A DNA stretch of 64,000 nt from the NCBI RefSeq assembly GCF_020080835.1, contig NC_058162.1, positions 10,803,323-10,867,322 on the forward strand. The letters run 5' to 3'. The notes under the pieces were generated by a model, which saw only the letters and a list, made by a program, of their open reading frames with translations, was not told the DNA's origin and did not search any database. The position numbers and the translations under genes were made by a program. Within the stretch, counting starts at the first letter, position 1; the number at the start of each line of letters is the position of its first letter. Origin of the DNA: Cotesia glomerata. Taxonomy: Eukaryota; Arthropoda; Insecta; Hymenoptera; Braconidae. Below, piece after piece: positions 47,531 to 59,043 of this stretch.

Positions 47531-50474
47531 AACACTCAAATTCAGCTGGGTATAAAATTTTATTTTAATTATCCTAATCAATTTTATTTTACTACTCATT
47601 ACTTTTTAAAATTTTGTAGTACATAAATTTGTTGGATACAGTCTGAAAACTAACAGTAAAGTTTCTTAGTGTTTAATATCAGACAGACTAGATCATTCAA
47701 TCAGATATCATTGAATAAGTGTATCTTTTGATCTTTCCAAAAAGTCTCAAACAAAAATTACATGGGACTACTCTTTTCTCGAAGATGTGGAATTAAAAAA
47801 AAAAATGTTCTTATCCATTACTTTTTTGCGATTAAATAATAACATATAATGGTATTATTCAATTAAAATGAAATAAAAAAAATAAGATATCCATCGTACT
47901 CGGAACGTTGATGACAACGCACTTGATTATATAAAACGTAGACAAAAAAAAAAAAAATGAAATAAAAATTTGAAGGCTTGACTCGGGATTGATTAATTTT
48001 TATAGCATTTAACTTCTTCTTTCTTGATTTCTCTTTCTCATCCTTTCATGTTTTCTTCTTTTGCTTTAGCATTTACGAGCTTCGGCAGAAGAGCCGATGT
48101 ATTTTTTATTTTGTATCAAGCTAGTAAATATGGTCAATTCTTTTCTATATATTTATATACATATACACTGATAGAAGGATTTATTTGCATTAAATAATAT
48201 TTGTTAATAGTTAACAAATCATTTATTATAGACCATTTTTTAGTATTAAACAAATATTTCTTAGTATTTAAAATGATTTGTTTGTATATAATAAATCTGA
48301 TTTTCATTTATTAAATATTAATAAATCTTTTTAAATACTAACAAATATTTGTTAAGGACTAACAAATGGCTTCTAATAAATGATTTGTTAAATATTAAGA
48401 AATCTTTTTAACTATAAACAAATCCTTCTATCAGTGTATTTGTGTGTGTTTGTGTGTGCGTGTGTTTATATGACTTATTTTGTTTTAATTTATTACATTT
48501 TTTTTATTTGTATCATAACGAAACCTGCAATGATTGTCATAGAGTTCATATCTATCTCGTATATTTTTTTTCTTGTATTTATCTACTGATGCAAATCCTC
48601 TATGTCTATTTAGGCTGACTCAGCAAAACTCGGTGTAGCATCACAACTTTTAAAATTCGATACATCAAGTGTCAAAAAAAATGTTGTAAAATATTTTTAG
48701 TCTTTTATTTAAATGAAATTTTTCAAACTTAAATATGTCACTAGAACGAAAATGAGTTAATTTATTCTTTATTAAAGACTTAAATTTATCGATAAAAAAA
48801 TAGTGTTTAACATCCAACTCTCATTGCTTCTGGCAATTTTTTTCTTGGTTTTCGACTTTAATTCACACATGTAGATTGCATAAATGAATTAAAACAAATA
48901 ATAATTATGTATAGAGTGCATTTAACAGTATCATTTAACGGGAGAACTTGAGGTCTTGTCTCACAAAATTTTCTTAGAATTAAAAATTTGCCAATTATTG
49001 CGACTAACTTGCATTATTGCTACACCAAATTGTGAAGTATGTGTTTTAAGAAATTATTTACTGTAATTATCTACTTGACCCTTGTCATTTCATTCTCTTG
49101 ATCTGAATAATTTACGAGGCAATTTATTTAAATCTGATTCATTTATGAATTCTTAACGAAGACAAAAAAAATGCTAAAAAGTATTTTTTGCTATTCTTTT
49201 TTTTTCTTTGTGTCGTTTTTTTTTTTCTATTTTTTTCTCTTGCCATTCAGCACTTTGCGCGATAATTGTCGGGTGCAGTGCATTATAATTGCATAATTCT
49301 CGTGACGAAGAAGACATTAGTGAGCCCAAGAGGGAACGAATGAATTCATGAAGTAAAGATGTCAGGGGGGGCTTTCAGTACTTTTAACAAGTGTACTTTT
49401 CTTCTATTCTTATAGTATACTCTTGTTCAACACAATCCTCAGACATTAAAAACTTTCAGCACTTATAATATTTAGTATAAAACAATATTGTAATAAATAA
49501 ATGATCAAAATAATTATCAGCATTATTAAACATAAAATCAATTTTTTTTGTTTTTAAATAAATATCTCAAAAATCTATTGTATCATTTTTTTTTCTCGGA
49601 ATTTACTACAAATTTTGTCATAAATCTGTTAAATGGTCAAATAAGGCTCGAAACTAGCAGTGATTAAATATTTTGTTGGTGCAACTACGCCCACAATTAA
49701 CGGATCTTAATGAAACTTGGTACACTTATACTTTTGGACCAATTACTTTGGATAAGATAAAAAAGGAACTTAATTGCTTGGATAATTTAATAATTGCAGC
49801 CATTTCAAATTTATAAAAAACTTAATAAATTTTTTTTTCTTAATTACGTTCTAATTGGCTTATTTTATACAACTTTTAGAAGTAAACTTATTTATATTAT
49901 TTATATTGTAATTTATAATATATCTTTAGGAAAAAAAAGAGTGGAGAATATGTTGATAATAAAAAAGGGTTGAAAAACTGAGTTGATAATATAGAGCGGA
50001 AAGTAACCTTGTAAAAACCAGAAAACGGTATAAAAGTAAAACTCATAATAAAATATAATTATATCTTTAGGTATATATATGGGGGATTCTACGCCAAATT
50101 GTACAGTTTTAAAAAAATTTTCTGACATTTTTCCTTAACCATCGAAAAACTCTTATAAATATTTTGAGGTATTTTTAATTACTTGTTTGAAATATATTCC
50201 CGAAGAGATCGCTTTTTATTAGATTTTTGCTCATAACTTCTTTTTTAATTATCCAATCGGAACTTTATTCTTTTCAAAATCTTTATTTTTTAGAAAAAAA
50301 TACAAAAAAAGCTATTCAAAATGCTTATATACATATATGATTTTTAAATTTTAAAGTTAAAATTTTTTTAATAGTGAGTGAATATTTTAATTTTTTTTAA
50401 CATTTTTCATCACAAACTGTTATGTTTTTAACAACTTCTGAGCTTGGTCCGATTGTGAGACCTTCATAATTACT
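47531..50474. other. AT-rich stretch carrying one MITE
   Basis: No exon recognised. Holds the 48166..48436 MITE and a short TGTGTTTGTGTGTG run after it. The region could be intronic. Confidence 0.4.
48166..48436. mobile_element. CACTGATAGAAGGATTTATT MITE, 271 bp
   Basis: Perfect terminal repeats CACTGATAGAAGGATTT and complement, flanked by TA on both sides. The interior (AATAATATTTGTTA.TAGTTAAC, CTAACAAATGGCTTCTAATA) is nearly identical to the 50475 copy. Confidence 0.92.
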
Positions 50475-50745
50475 CACTGATAGAAGGATTTATTTGTATT
50501 AAATAATATTTGTTAGTAGTTAACAAATCATTTATTAGAGACCACTTTTTAATATTAAACAAATATTTCTTAGTATTTAAAATGATTTGTTTGTATTTAA
50601 TAAATCTGATATTCATTTATTAAATATTAATAAATCTTTTTAAATACTAAGAAATATTTGTTAAGGACTAACAAATGGCTTCTAATAAATGATTTGTTAA
50701 ATATTAACAAATCTTTTTAACTATAAACAAATCCTTCTATCAGTG
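50475..50745. mobile_element. CACTGATAGAAGGATTTATT MITE, 271 bp, second copy
   Basis: Same length and about 95% the same sequence by eye as 48166..48436. Flanked by CT on both sides rather than TA, so the family duplicates two bases without strict TA preference. The close match implies recent amplification. Confidence 0.92.
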
Positions 50746-51519
50746 CTGCAAGCGTAAACACTATGAATAGCTTTTTTGTATTTTCTTCTAAAAAGTACAC
50801 AGAAACCGACGATTTTGAAAAAAAAGTTACTATTAGGCCATTATTGAAGAAGCTATGAGTAAAAATTTGAAAAGAGAGCGACTTCTTAAAAAATTGGACA
50901 TCTTTTGGATAGGGTATCAAAAAAAATCTCAAAATTTGCCTGGGAACGGTTTTCGATGCACGGAAAAAAGTAAACTGTAATAAATAAGAGTCGATTTATA
51001 ATAAGTAATGATTAATTGCTAAAAATTACCATTTCAAATAGTAAAATCGTGATTTTACTATTCACTATATAATATTTACCATTTAAACGTTACAATTTAC
51101 TCTTTACGTGGAAGAAAATACTATTTCAAACAGTAATATTCGCTATGTAAATGTCCAAAATGTTAACGTATAATAATTAAGAATTCAGACTTTGATATTT
51201 ATCATTTCGTACCTAAAAAATTAGGAAAACGGTTGACCTTAAAGGCCATCTCTGCAACTTCCCGCTAATTCCGTTAATAGCTGGCCGCTTTTTTTGAGCT
51301 CTTCGAGCTCAAAAATACAATCTGTGTGTTGTTTTGAGCTCTCCGAGCTCAAAAAGATACCTTTTCTATACTTTTGAGCTCTTTGAGCTCAAAAGTCTGA
51401 TAGAAGTTTCATAGAACACTATTATGACTTCTGTTATCATACATAATTTATAAATAATAATGAAAATTATCAGGAACTTGGGCCATAAAAATAACTCAGT
51501 GTTAAATTTTTTAAATGTT

Positions 51520-51552
51520 GCAACGTTTCGTTGTATTTCACAACTTCATCAG
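51520..51552 (-). ncRNA. Hammerhead-ribozyme-like core, left arm
   Basis: On the minus strand: CTGATGA (51546..51552), stem II AGTTGT-GAAAT-ACAAC, then GAAAC (51525..51529) followed by the self-complementary GTTGCAAC. These are the invariant hammerhead boxes with a paired stem II. The palindromic stem III suits a dimeric fold as described for Penelope-type hammerheads. Stem I is not convincing by eye. Confidence 0.55.
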
Positions 51553-52196
51553 GCAAACTGTACAAAAGAAAACACATTGTACTAACAATATGTCAAGGAT
51601 AACAAAAAGATAAATTAAAACATTAAAAATCTTACATTTAAGGTTAACACTGTGTATCTCAAAATAAACTCCGAAAAATTTTTTCATCGTTTGACAATAT
51701 ATACATAAAGTCAAACAAGTGGTAACCATAATATTAAGAAACTTAGTCAATCTCCATTCCATTTGAGCAAATTAGTCAACAATAATCAGTTATAAAATTA
51801 CAATAATTACATACAAGACAGACAGCAACAGACTGAGCGTAAACAACTGTAATGGTAAAAACAGTTATACTTCTCAAATCTACTATGCCGACTCCCAATT
51901 TTGAACTGATTATGATTTAAAAAAATATTAATACAAAACTATTTGTCATATAAATAAATACAAATTGTCTTAAAGTAATCCCTATAAAAAATTCTTGCTA
52001 TTTAATATTTTCAAAATCACATTTGAAAGAAAAAAATAAAAAAATATTTTCCAAAGAAAAAAAAAAAAATTTTTTTTAAAGAAGCCCTTATGGAAAATCC
52101 CTTTAGAAAAGTGAAATTTAACAAAAAACATTAGATCACAAAACAATTATTGCATCAATCTTTTAGCCACTGATATGATATCACTATATGATGAAC

Positions 52197-52721
52197 TTAA
52201 TCCCTGGGTATCAGACCTAAAATTGACACATAATCAAACACTTTGATGAAAAACATCTCACTGATGTTACGTTTTAGAAAATGAAATTCATAGTCTAAAA
52301 TCTGAGCAGCGTCCAACTGAAAGTCATGCCCACTCTCAAAATGATGATCCGCCAATGCCGTCATATTACTCTTGTTAATGTTGACAGGCCTGCAATCGTT
52401 GATGTGTTGATTAATCCGCTTCCTAAGTTTCTGTTTCGTTTGTCCTATGTATGATTTGCCACAAGTGCAAGGGATCCGATGCACCAAGCAAGATCTATCC
52501 CACTTATCAACTGGATCCTTTAGATGGCTATAGAGATCCTTGATTTTACACAAACTGTAAAAAACTAATTTACAATTCGTCCGCCTGAACAAGCATCCAA
52601 TCCTGGGTGACAAACCTTTGATATAGGGAAACTTACAGAACGACCACCCTCTCAAACCAGCATCAATCCTCAAATTACTACTAATTCTATTACTAGTGAT
52701 TTTGAAAATATTAAATAGCAA
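52197..52721 (-). pseudogene. Penelope-like GIY-YIG endonuclease fragment
   Basis: C-terminal 174 residues of a Penelope-like polyprotein, minus strand. The endonuclease shows a VHRIPCTCGKSYIGQTKQ segment (GIY-YIG type with the extra Cys pair usual in PLEs), then LRKRINQH with the conserved Arg, and an SNMTALADHHFESGH segment. The upstream reverse transcriptase is absent: the right inverted arm starts where it should be. The fragment has no internal stop but cannot support retrotransposition alone. Confidence 0.88.
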
Positions 52722-53168
52722 GAATTTTTTATAGGGATTACTTTAAGACAATTTGTATTTATTTATATGACAAATAGTTTTGTATTAATTAATATTTTTT
52801 TAAATCATAATCAGTTCAAAATTGGGAGTCGGCATAGTAGATTTGAGAAGTTTAACTGTTTTTACCATTACAGTTGTTTACGCTCAGTCTGTTGCTGTCT
52901 GTATTGTATGTAATTATTGTAATTTTATAACTGATTATTGTTGACTAATTTGCTTAAATGGAATGGAGATTGACTAAGTTTCTTAATATTATGGTTACCA
53001 CTTGTTTGACTTTATGTATATATTGTCAAACGATGAAAAAATTTTTCGGAGTTTATTTTGAGGTACATCAGTGTTAACCTTAAATGTAAGATTTTTAATG
53101 TTTTAATTTATCTTTTTGTTATCCTTGTCATATTGTTAGTATAATGTGTTTTCTTTTGTACAGTTTGC

Positions 53169-53208
53169 CTGATGAAGTTGTGAAATACAACGAAACGTTG
53201 CAACGTTT
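53169..53208 (+). ncRNA. Hammerhead-ribozyme-like core, right arm
   Basis: Plus strand: CTGATGA (53169..53175), stem II AGTTGT/ACAAC with GAAAT loop, GAAAC at 53192..53196, then the palindrome AAACGTTGCAACGTTT whose halves would form stem III in a dimer, leading to GTT as possible cleavage triplet. Same motif as the left arm but opposite strand. Self-cleavage is inferred. Confidence 0.55.
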
Positions 53209-53738
53209 AAAAAATTTAACACTGAGTTATTTTTATGGTCCAAGTTCCTGATAATTTTCATTATTATATAGAACACTATTTTTTTAATTTTCAAACCGCA
53301 ATAACTTTTGAATGAATAAACCGATTTTTACGCGGTTGGCAGCATTCTACGCAGTTTTTTAAGCCTCATGAAGAATTTCTAAGTTCCGATTGGTCAATCT
53401 AGAAATTTCGGAGTAATTCCGAAAAAACACTTTTTTCGGTTTTCTTTCGTTCACGATATCTCTCGAACGAATCAACCGATTTTGACCGGATTGGCGGCGA
53501 TCAGCGTGGTTTTTGAAGGTTAAGAGCTGATTAGTTTTTGGAATCGATCAGTGGAGCCGTTTAAAAGTTATTTCAAAAAAACCACTTCTGAAAAAATTTT
53601 TTTGAGATTTCTCTAAATTTCTCAAAATCTATCGATCCGAATCGGTTCTTATTATCAGGAAATCTAAGTTTAGTGAAGCCCTTTCGAATGGCACCAACCG
53701 CGATGAAATCGGTTCAACCGTTCAAAAGTTATAAGAGG

Positions 53739-53781
<43 letters not shown>

Positions 53782-54205
53782 GAGGCAGAGGAGATACTGC
53801 TACCGGGCGCGTCTCCCCGAGCGAATGGGAGAACGCTCGCTGTCCTTGGATGACACTTAATCTCTTAGTTGATGAGGTACAGCGGGTAGGAGCCAAGCAA
53901 AATAACCAAACAAAATAAGCTCCCGTGGACAAAACTCCCCTTTAATGGGTTGGTCACACTAACTGACCTAGCAAGACGATTGGTTCCTGCTGTAACTCAC
54001 TGGGAGTGTCCGGAAGCTGTATCGTAGTTTCCGACGATGCAGGCCACGGCTGATGTGAGCTTGCTCTGCCGAGGTGAAAGTTGCAGCAGTGGATCAGGAG
54101 CCAGCCACTTCGGGCATTGATCAGGAAGTACGCAGTGAGTGAGAGATCGGAATCTTCACCGCTCCGAGCGAGTCTAGTCCGTCCGTGTATTCCGGGACTG
54201 GCTAA

Positions 54206-55645
54206 GTGTCGGCTAGGCCTCAGGGAACTGGGGTAGGAGTACTATCTCCGAGGGTACACCCGTTCCTAGTTATGGCAACCCGCTCCACTCCGTACGATGC
54301 GCTGGTAAATCAAAAAAGTATGAGTAACTTACAGGAAACAAACAAGAATAGAAACGGGCTTCATGTTCAACAAGCAGCGATTGAAGCAAGCGCTGACATG
54401 AAGAGAACGCAAGCGTTGGAGCGCCTTGAGAAGCTGACCATTGAGCTGCAAGAGTTTGTCCAAACTAAGGTCAATATCCACAAGGAGATAAAGACCAAGA
54501 CAACCGGTGTAGTCAATGCTCTTGGAAGATTCAAGAAACTGGACGAGGAATGGCAGTCATCACGACGCCGCATTGAAACTGAAACTGAGACGGAAGAAGC
54601 AATGGACACTGGAGCCGACGGTGACGGTGAATCTGCTGCTGAGGACAAGGGTGAAACTGACACAAGGTCTGGAAAGAGAAAGGACCGAGATTCGCCAGAG
54701 CCAACCGACAAAGTCACAAAGAAGAAGGACTTGAAAAAAAGCCCTCCCCAACGACTGGCAGGGCAGGGTGACGAACCCAAGAAGACGACTGACTGGGAAA
54801 AAGTACAGTCTAAGAAGGAGAAGAGAAGGCTAGCTAGAGAGCAACTCTCAAAACAGCCGCCGAAGGAGCCCAGGCCAGAGCCTAAGCGGAAAAAACCACG
54901 CAAATGGATCAGACCCGACGCACTGATCATCCGCCCGGCCGAGAAAACAAAGTATGCCGAGATTCTGCGTCGTATAAAGCAGGACGTCCCAGATGAGCAG
55001 GTTCGTTCAACTGTGGATAAGATCAACAAGACCAGAAGTGGGGACTTGTTGATTACGATTTCGAGGATGAGCACTGACAAAGGCCAAGGTCTGCAAAAGA
55101 CGATCGTGGACATCCTTAAGGAGGAGGCCAAAGTGATTTGCAAAGGGCCACAGGAGACCATCGAGATCCGAGATGTCGATGAGGACACGACGAAAGAGCA
55201 TATTCAGACCGCTCTAAAGAGGGAAGCTGGAGAAAGTTGTGAAATCCCACTAGAGGCAATCAAGATCCGTAAAGCCTTTAGGGGTACACAGACAGCCACA
55301 GTGTCACTACCAGCAGCTGCAGCACAAAAGTTACTGGAGGGAAACTGCAAAATAAAGATAGGCTGGTCTAATTGCCGAATGAGAGCAACGAAGAGACCCA
55401 TACAATGCTTCAAATGCTGGCACTTTGGGCACTTCGGATCGCAGTACACAAGCGAAGTCGACCGGTCTAAGCTCTGCATAAGGTGCGGAAAAGAAGGACA
55501 CAAAATTGCTGATTGTAAAAATCCAGCTAAATGTGCACTGTGCTTTGAACGGCACGGCGTAGAAAAGGCGGCTCACCATGCAGGCACGAACAGATGCCCC
55601 ATCTTCCAAGAAGCGCTCCAGAAGATAACGAAGCCAAGAACATGA
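54206..55645 (+). CDS. R1-clade ORF1 (gag-like, zinc knuckles), 479 aa
   Basis: RNA-binding protein that packages retrotransposon RNA. Residues 60-120 are helical and coiled-coil-like, followed by a long charged Lys/Glu/Arg-rich linker and an RRM-like middle domain. At the C-terminus are Cys/His zinc knuckles: CFKCWHFGHFGSQY, CIRCGKEGHKIADC and CALCFERHG. The first knuckle ends in Tyr where the C-x2-C-x4-H-x4-C pattern requires Cys, a likely point mutation. The frame is open throughout. The start at 54206 is the first ATG in frame; a later ATG near 54272 is possible. Its stop overlaps the ORF2 start as ATGA at 55642..55645. Confidence 0.88.
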   Translation: MSARPQGTGVGVLSPRVHPFLVMATRSTPYDALVNQKSMSNLQETNKNRNGLHVQQAAIEASADMKRTQALERLEKLTIELQEFVQTKVNIHKEIKTKTTGVVNALGRFKKLDEEWQSSRRRIETETETEEAMDTGADGDGESAAEDKGETDTRSGKRKDRDSPEPTDKVTKKKDLKKSPPQRLAGQGDEPKKTTDWEKVQSKKEKRRLAREQLSKQPPKEPRPEPKRKKPRKWIRPDALIIRPAEKTKYAEILRRIKQDVPDEQVRSTVDKINKTRSGDLLITISRMSTDKGQGLQKTIVDILKEEAKVICKGPQETIEIRDVDEDTTKEHIQTALKREAGESCEIPLEAIKIRKAFRGTQTATVSLPAAAAQKLLEGNCKIKIGWSNCRMRATKRPIQCFKCWHFGHFGSQYTSEVDRSKLCIRCGKEGHKIADCKNPAKCALCFERHGVEKAAHHAGTNRCPIFQEALQKITKPRT

Positions 55646-58618
55646 AGATAGTGCAGCTCAACCTCAATCATTGTGAGGCTGCGCATGACCTGCTCATGCA
55701 AACTGTGCGCGAATTAGAGGCAGATGTAGCACTTATAAGTGAGCCTTATAGACATCTGAGTAACCAACCCTGGGAATCCGACAGCACTAACAAAGCCGTC
55801 ATCTGGTCCTGCGGTAAATGTCCTTTTCAGAGAACAGTCAACAATAAAGAAGCTGGCTTCGTAGCAGCATGGGTAGATGGTCTCTGCTTCTACAGTTGCT
55901 ATGCACCACCTAGTCTCTCTAATGAGCATTTTGAAGACTTCCTTGATCGGCTAACTGAGGACGCAAGAAAACACTTTCCCGTGGCAATAGCTGGTGACTT
56001 CAATTCCTGGGCAACAGACTGGGGCAGCAAGTTCACTAATACACGTGGAAAAGCACTTCTTGAGGCAATGGCCACTTTGGACGTGATCCTTCTTAATACC
56101 GGTGACACGCCAACGTATACTAAGGGAGAGGCAAACTCAACTGTCGACCTTACATTTGTCAGCAGTTGCTTAGCTCGAAGAGGTTTTTCTTGGAAAGTAT
56201 TGAACATCTATACAGCCAGCGACCATAGTGCGATACTATGGGAAATATCAACTGGCCAGAAACTAACAAGAGACAACAGGAGCGCTAGCGCGGTTGAGTG
56301 GAAAGTTAAGTCTCTCGACCCCACTGCTTTAGTAGTAGCCTTAGACTGCAATCCGATCATCGTAGAAACTGCTGAAGAGAAGACCAAGGACCTAATGAGA
56401 AGAGTCACCCAGGCTTGCGACGCTAGTATGTCTCGGAAACGTCGCATAAATTCAAGACCTTGTGCACTGGTGGAACGATCACATTAGCATTCTACGCTCA
56501 AAGTGTCTTAAAAAAAGAAGAAAGTCTCAGCGTGGCTACAGACGATCTAGCTCCGCAGAGCTGTTGGCAGAGTATAAAAAGGCCCGTCGAGAACTGAACA
56601 GAGCCATCAAAGAAAGCAAAAGACGTTGCTGGAAGGAACTGGTCGCAGAAGTCGAGAAAGATCCATGGGGCAGACCGTATAAGGTGGTTATGACCCACTT
56701 GAAATGCCAACCAATGCCATCACCTACGTGTCCACAACTCCTAGAGAAGATTATTACTACGTTGTTTCTCCAACAGCTGGTATTCACCTACAAGTTGGAG
56801 CAGCTCAATTCTGAAGACATCCCAACTATCACGTTGGACGAGTTAATAGAGGCAGGAAATCGAGTAGGGAATAATAAGGCGCCGGGATTGGACGGAATTC
56901 CTAATATTGCCCTGAAATCAATCCTTAGGGCAGCACCGACATTATTCCTGGACGTTTACGATACATGCCTGAAGGAAGGGACTTTTCCCCAGAAGTGGAA
57001 ACAGCAACGGCTAGTGTTACTTCCGAAGGGGAAAAAGCCGCTGGAAGAACCGTCATCCTACCGACCACTCTGCATGTTAGACACGGCCGGCAAGATATTC
57101 GAGCGCATAATTCATCAGAGAATAGAGGCTTTAGTCGATCCACTCCTAGCAGAGAACCAGTTTGGTTTCCGAAAAGGACGGTCAACTCTGGATGCTATCA
57201 AATTGGTTGTTGATATAGCCAAAGATGCAATCGCTGGAACGAGATGGAAGGGTGGAAAGAAGAAATACTGCTTGGTGGCTGCTTTGGACATCAAGAATGC
57301 CTTCAACTCCGCTAACTGGGACTGCGTTATGCGGGCTCTAGAAGAAAAAAACATACCAGGATACCTTTGCAGAATAGTAGCGAGCTACTTCACGAACAGG
57401 CTCCTGAAATATGACACGACGAATGGTACGGAAGTGTACGAAATCTCCGGAGGAGTGCCACAGGGATCAGTCTTAGGTCCTCTGCTATGGAACATCATGT
57501 ATGATGGCCTCCTGAGAATAGCATTGCCTACGGGAGTCAAACTTGTAGCATATGCGGATGACGTAGCTGTCGTGATTGTCGCAAAGCACCTCGAAGAGAT
57601 AGAAATGGCATTTGATATTACATTCAGACGAGTCAATTTGTGGATGGACATGATGAACTTGCAACTAGCCAAGCATAAAACCGAGGCAGTGCTCATCACC
57701 AGCAGAAAAACGGTAGAAACCATCAAGTTGAGACTCGGAGAACAAGAAATCACATCACAACCATTTATCCGTTATCTGGGAGTGATGCTGGATGCACGAC
57801 TCAACTTCAAGCAGCAGGTGGAACATGTCAGTGCCAAAGCGTCAGTAGTGAGGGCTAGTCTCGCACGGCTGATGCCTAACACCGGAGGCCCAATGCAGAG
57901 CAGGAGGCTACTGTTGTCATCAGTAGTCACATCAGTGCTCACTTACGGAATATCCATTTGGGCTGATGCACTGGAAACCCAAGAATCATGGAGAAAAGCT
58001 GGACCAATATACCGACTGAGTGCCCTACGAGTAGCTAGTGCCTTCCACACTATATCAGAAGAAGCAGTGTGCGTCATTGCTGGAACCCTACCTCTTAGAG
58101 TTCTAGCAGAGGAAAGACGGGCCCTTTACCAACGAAAAAGGTCAACTGCACTGAGCCCTGAAGAACTTAGAATTGAAGAACGACAGAAGAGCATAGGCCG
58201 ATGGCAACTACAATGGGATGCTGCAGAGAAGGGTAGGTGGACGCACCGTCTCATACCTCGGATCGACATTTGGCTTAACTGGAATCACGGTGAGGTCAAT
58301 TACTATCTTACGCAGATGTTGTCGGGACATGGGTGTTTTCGAGAGTATCTACACCGCTTTACGCACGATGACTCTTCGGAGTGCCCGTCCTGCCTAGGAG
58401 CTGCTGAAGACGTGGAGCACGTCTTCTTTGTATGTCCTCGTTTCGATCCACAGCGTGAAGAACTGGAGAAGATCCTGAACCAGAGAATGCAACCAGATTC
58501 ACTAGTGGAAGCAATGTTGTCATCAGAAGCTGCCTGGAACGCTACCAACACGTTTGCAATAGAAGTCCTTAAAGACTTGCGTTCCACCGAAAGAAGAAGA
58601 GCAAATAGCAGAAGATAG
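55642..58618 (+). pseudogene. R1-clade ORF2 (endonuclease + RT), one frameshift
   Basis: Starts at ATG 55642 (MKIVQLNLNHCEAAH) inside the ORF1 stop. The APE-like endonuclease shows the N-terminal Asn, the SEPY motif, AGDFNSWATDWG and the closing SDHSAI near 56220. Near 56460 the frame changes: one frame ends at 56487, while the continuation (VHWWNDHI...) runs in another frame to 58618. The reverse transcriptase shows the NNKAPGLDGI, SSYRPLCML, GFRKGRST, SGGVPQGSVLGPLLWN and YADD (57551..57562) motifs. A CPSC...HVFFVC Cys/His motif near 58380..58435 is typical of R1. Only the single frameshift separates this from a complete ORF2. Confidence 0.93.
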
Positions 58619-59043
58619 AAGGAAGGTAGTTAACAACTTAGCCACCAGAAGGAAGAGCAGTAGCTAGATCCTCCCTTCACGAAGTAATGCCTGACGGCGG
58701 TTTCCATGAGGGATTAGAGGAAAGCAGGAAAAGGGGTTTAGGGTTTAGTGGGTAGGGGCGTTAGTGTCGAGTTTTAGTATGACGCTGCGTCGAGTCGCCA
58801 CATATCCAGGCCCAACAACTATGCCTAGAATCCGTAAAAAGGATTCCCCCCCCTAAGGGAAAAAAAAAAAAAACACACACACACACACAGACATAGTGAC
58901 ACCCTCGTAGGAATAGTCAGGGAAGCTTCCTAGGACCTCAAAACGTCGAGATCTGATGAAAACTCGATTTTCGAAAAACGGGGTAAAACCAATAACTTCC
59001 TGATTTTTGAAAATTTTCAATTTTCTTAGCGGGAAGTTAAAAA

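Larger units (their letters stand above)
51411..53279. mobile_element. Truncated Penelope-like element between inverted terminal repeats
   Basis: Element 51423..53267 is flanked by a 12-bp duplication ATAGAACACTAT (51411..51422 and 53268..53279). Arms of about 560 bp, near 51450..52019 and 52690..53265, are inverted copies of each other. The middle encodes a GIY-YIG endonuclease fragment on minus. Penelope elements have such pseudo-LTRs, in direct or inverted arrangement, and often carry hammerhead ribozymes in them; both arms here contain a hammerhead-like core. The reverse transcriptase is missing. Confidence 0.88.
53780..58872 (+). mobile_element. R1-clade non-LTR retrotransposon inserted in (AC)n
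   Basis: About 5.1 kb between an AC run ending at 53779 and another resuming at 58873. It has a 5' UTR (53780..54205), ORF1 (54206..55645), ORF2 (55642..58618, frameshifted), a 3' UTR and a short poly-A (58859..58872). An APE-type endonuclease, RT and C-terminal Cys/His motif in this order define the R1/Jockey group. Insertion within AC or ACAY microsatellites is known for R1-clade lineages such as Mino and Waldo. Its G+C is clearly higher than the surroundings, so it is a recent arrival. Confidence 0.93.
51225..59043 (+). repeat. CA-core dispersed repeat, copy 3 (twice interrupted)
   Basis: Left part 51225..51422 (ACGGTTGACCTTAAAGGCCA, AACTTCCCGCTAA, several GAGCTCAAAA words). The middle is 53268..53779 up to its (AC)n tract. 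The right part is 58873..59043, from the remaining AC run through AGTCAGGGAAGCTTCCT to TTAGCGGGAAGTT. It is split first by a Penelope-like element (51423..53267) and then by an R1-clade retrotransposon (53780..58872) inserted in the AC tract. Confidence 0.88.

Noticed and set aside
54367..55188. 273-aa minus-strand frame
   Set aside because: Antisense shadow of ORF1 of the R1-clade element.
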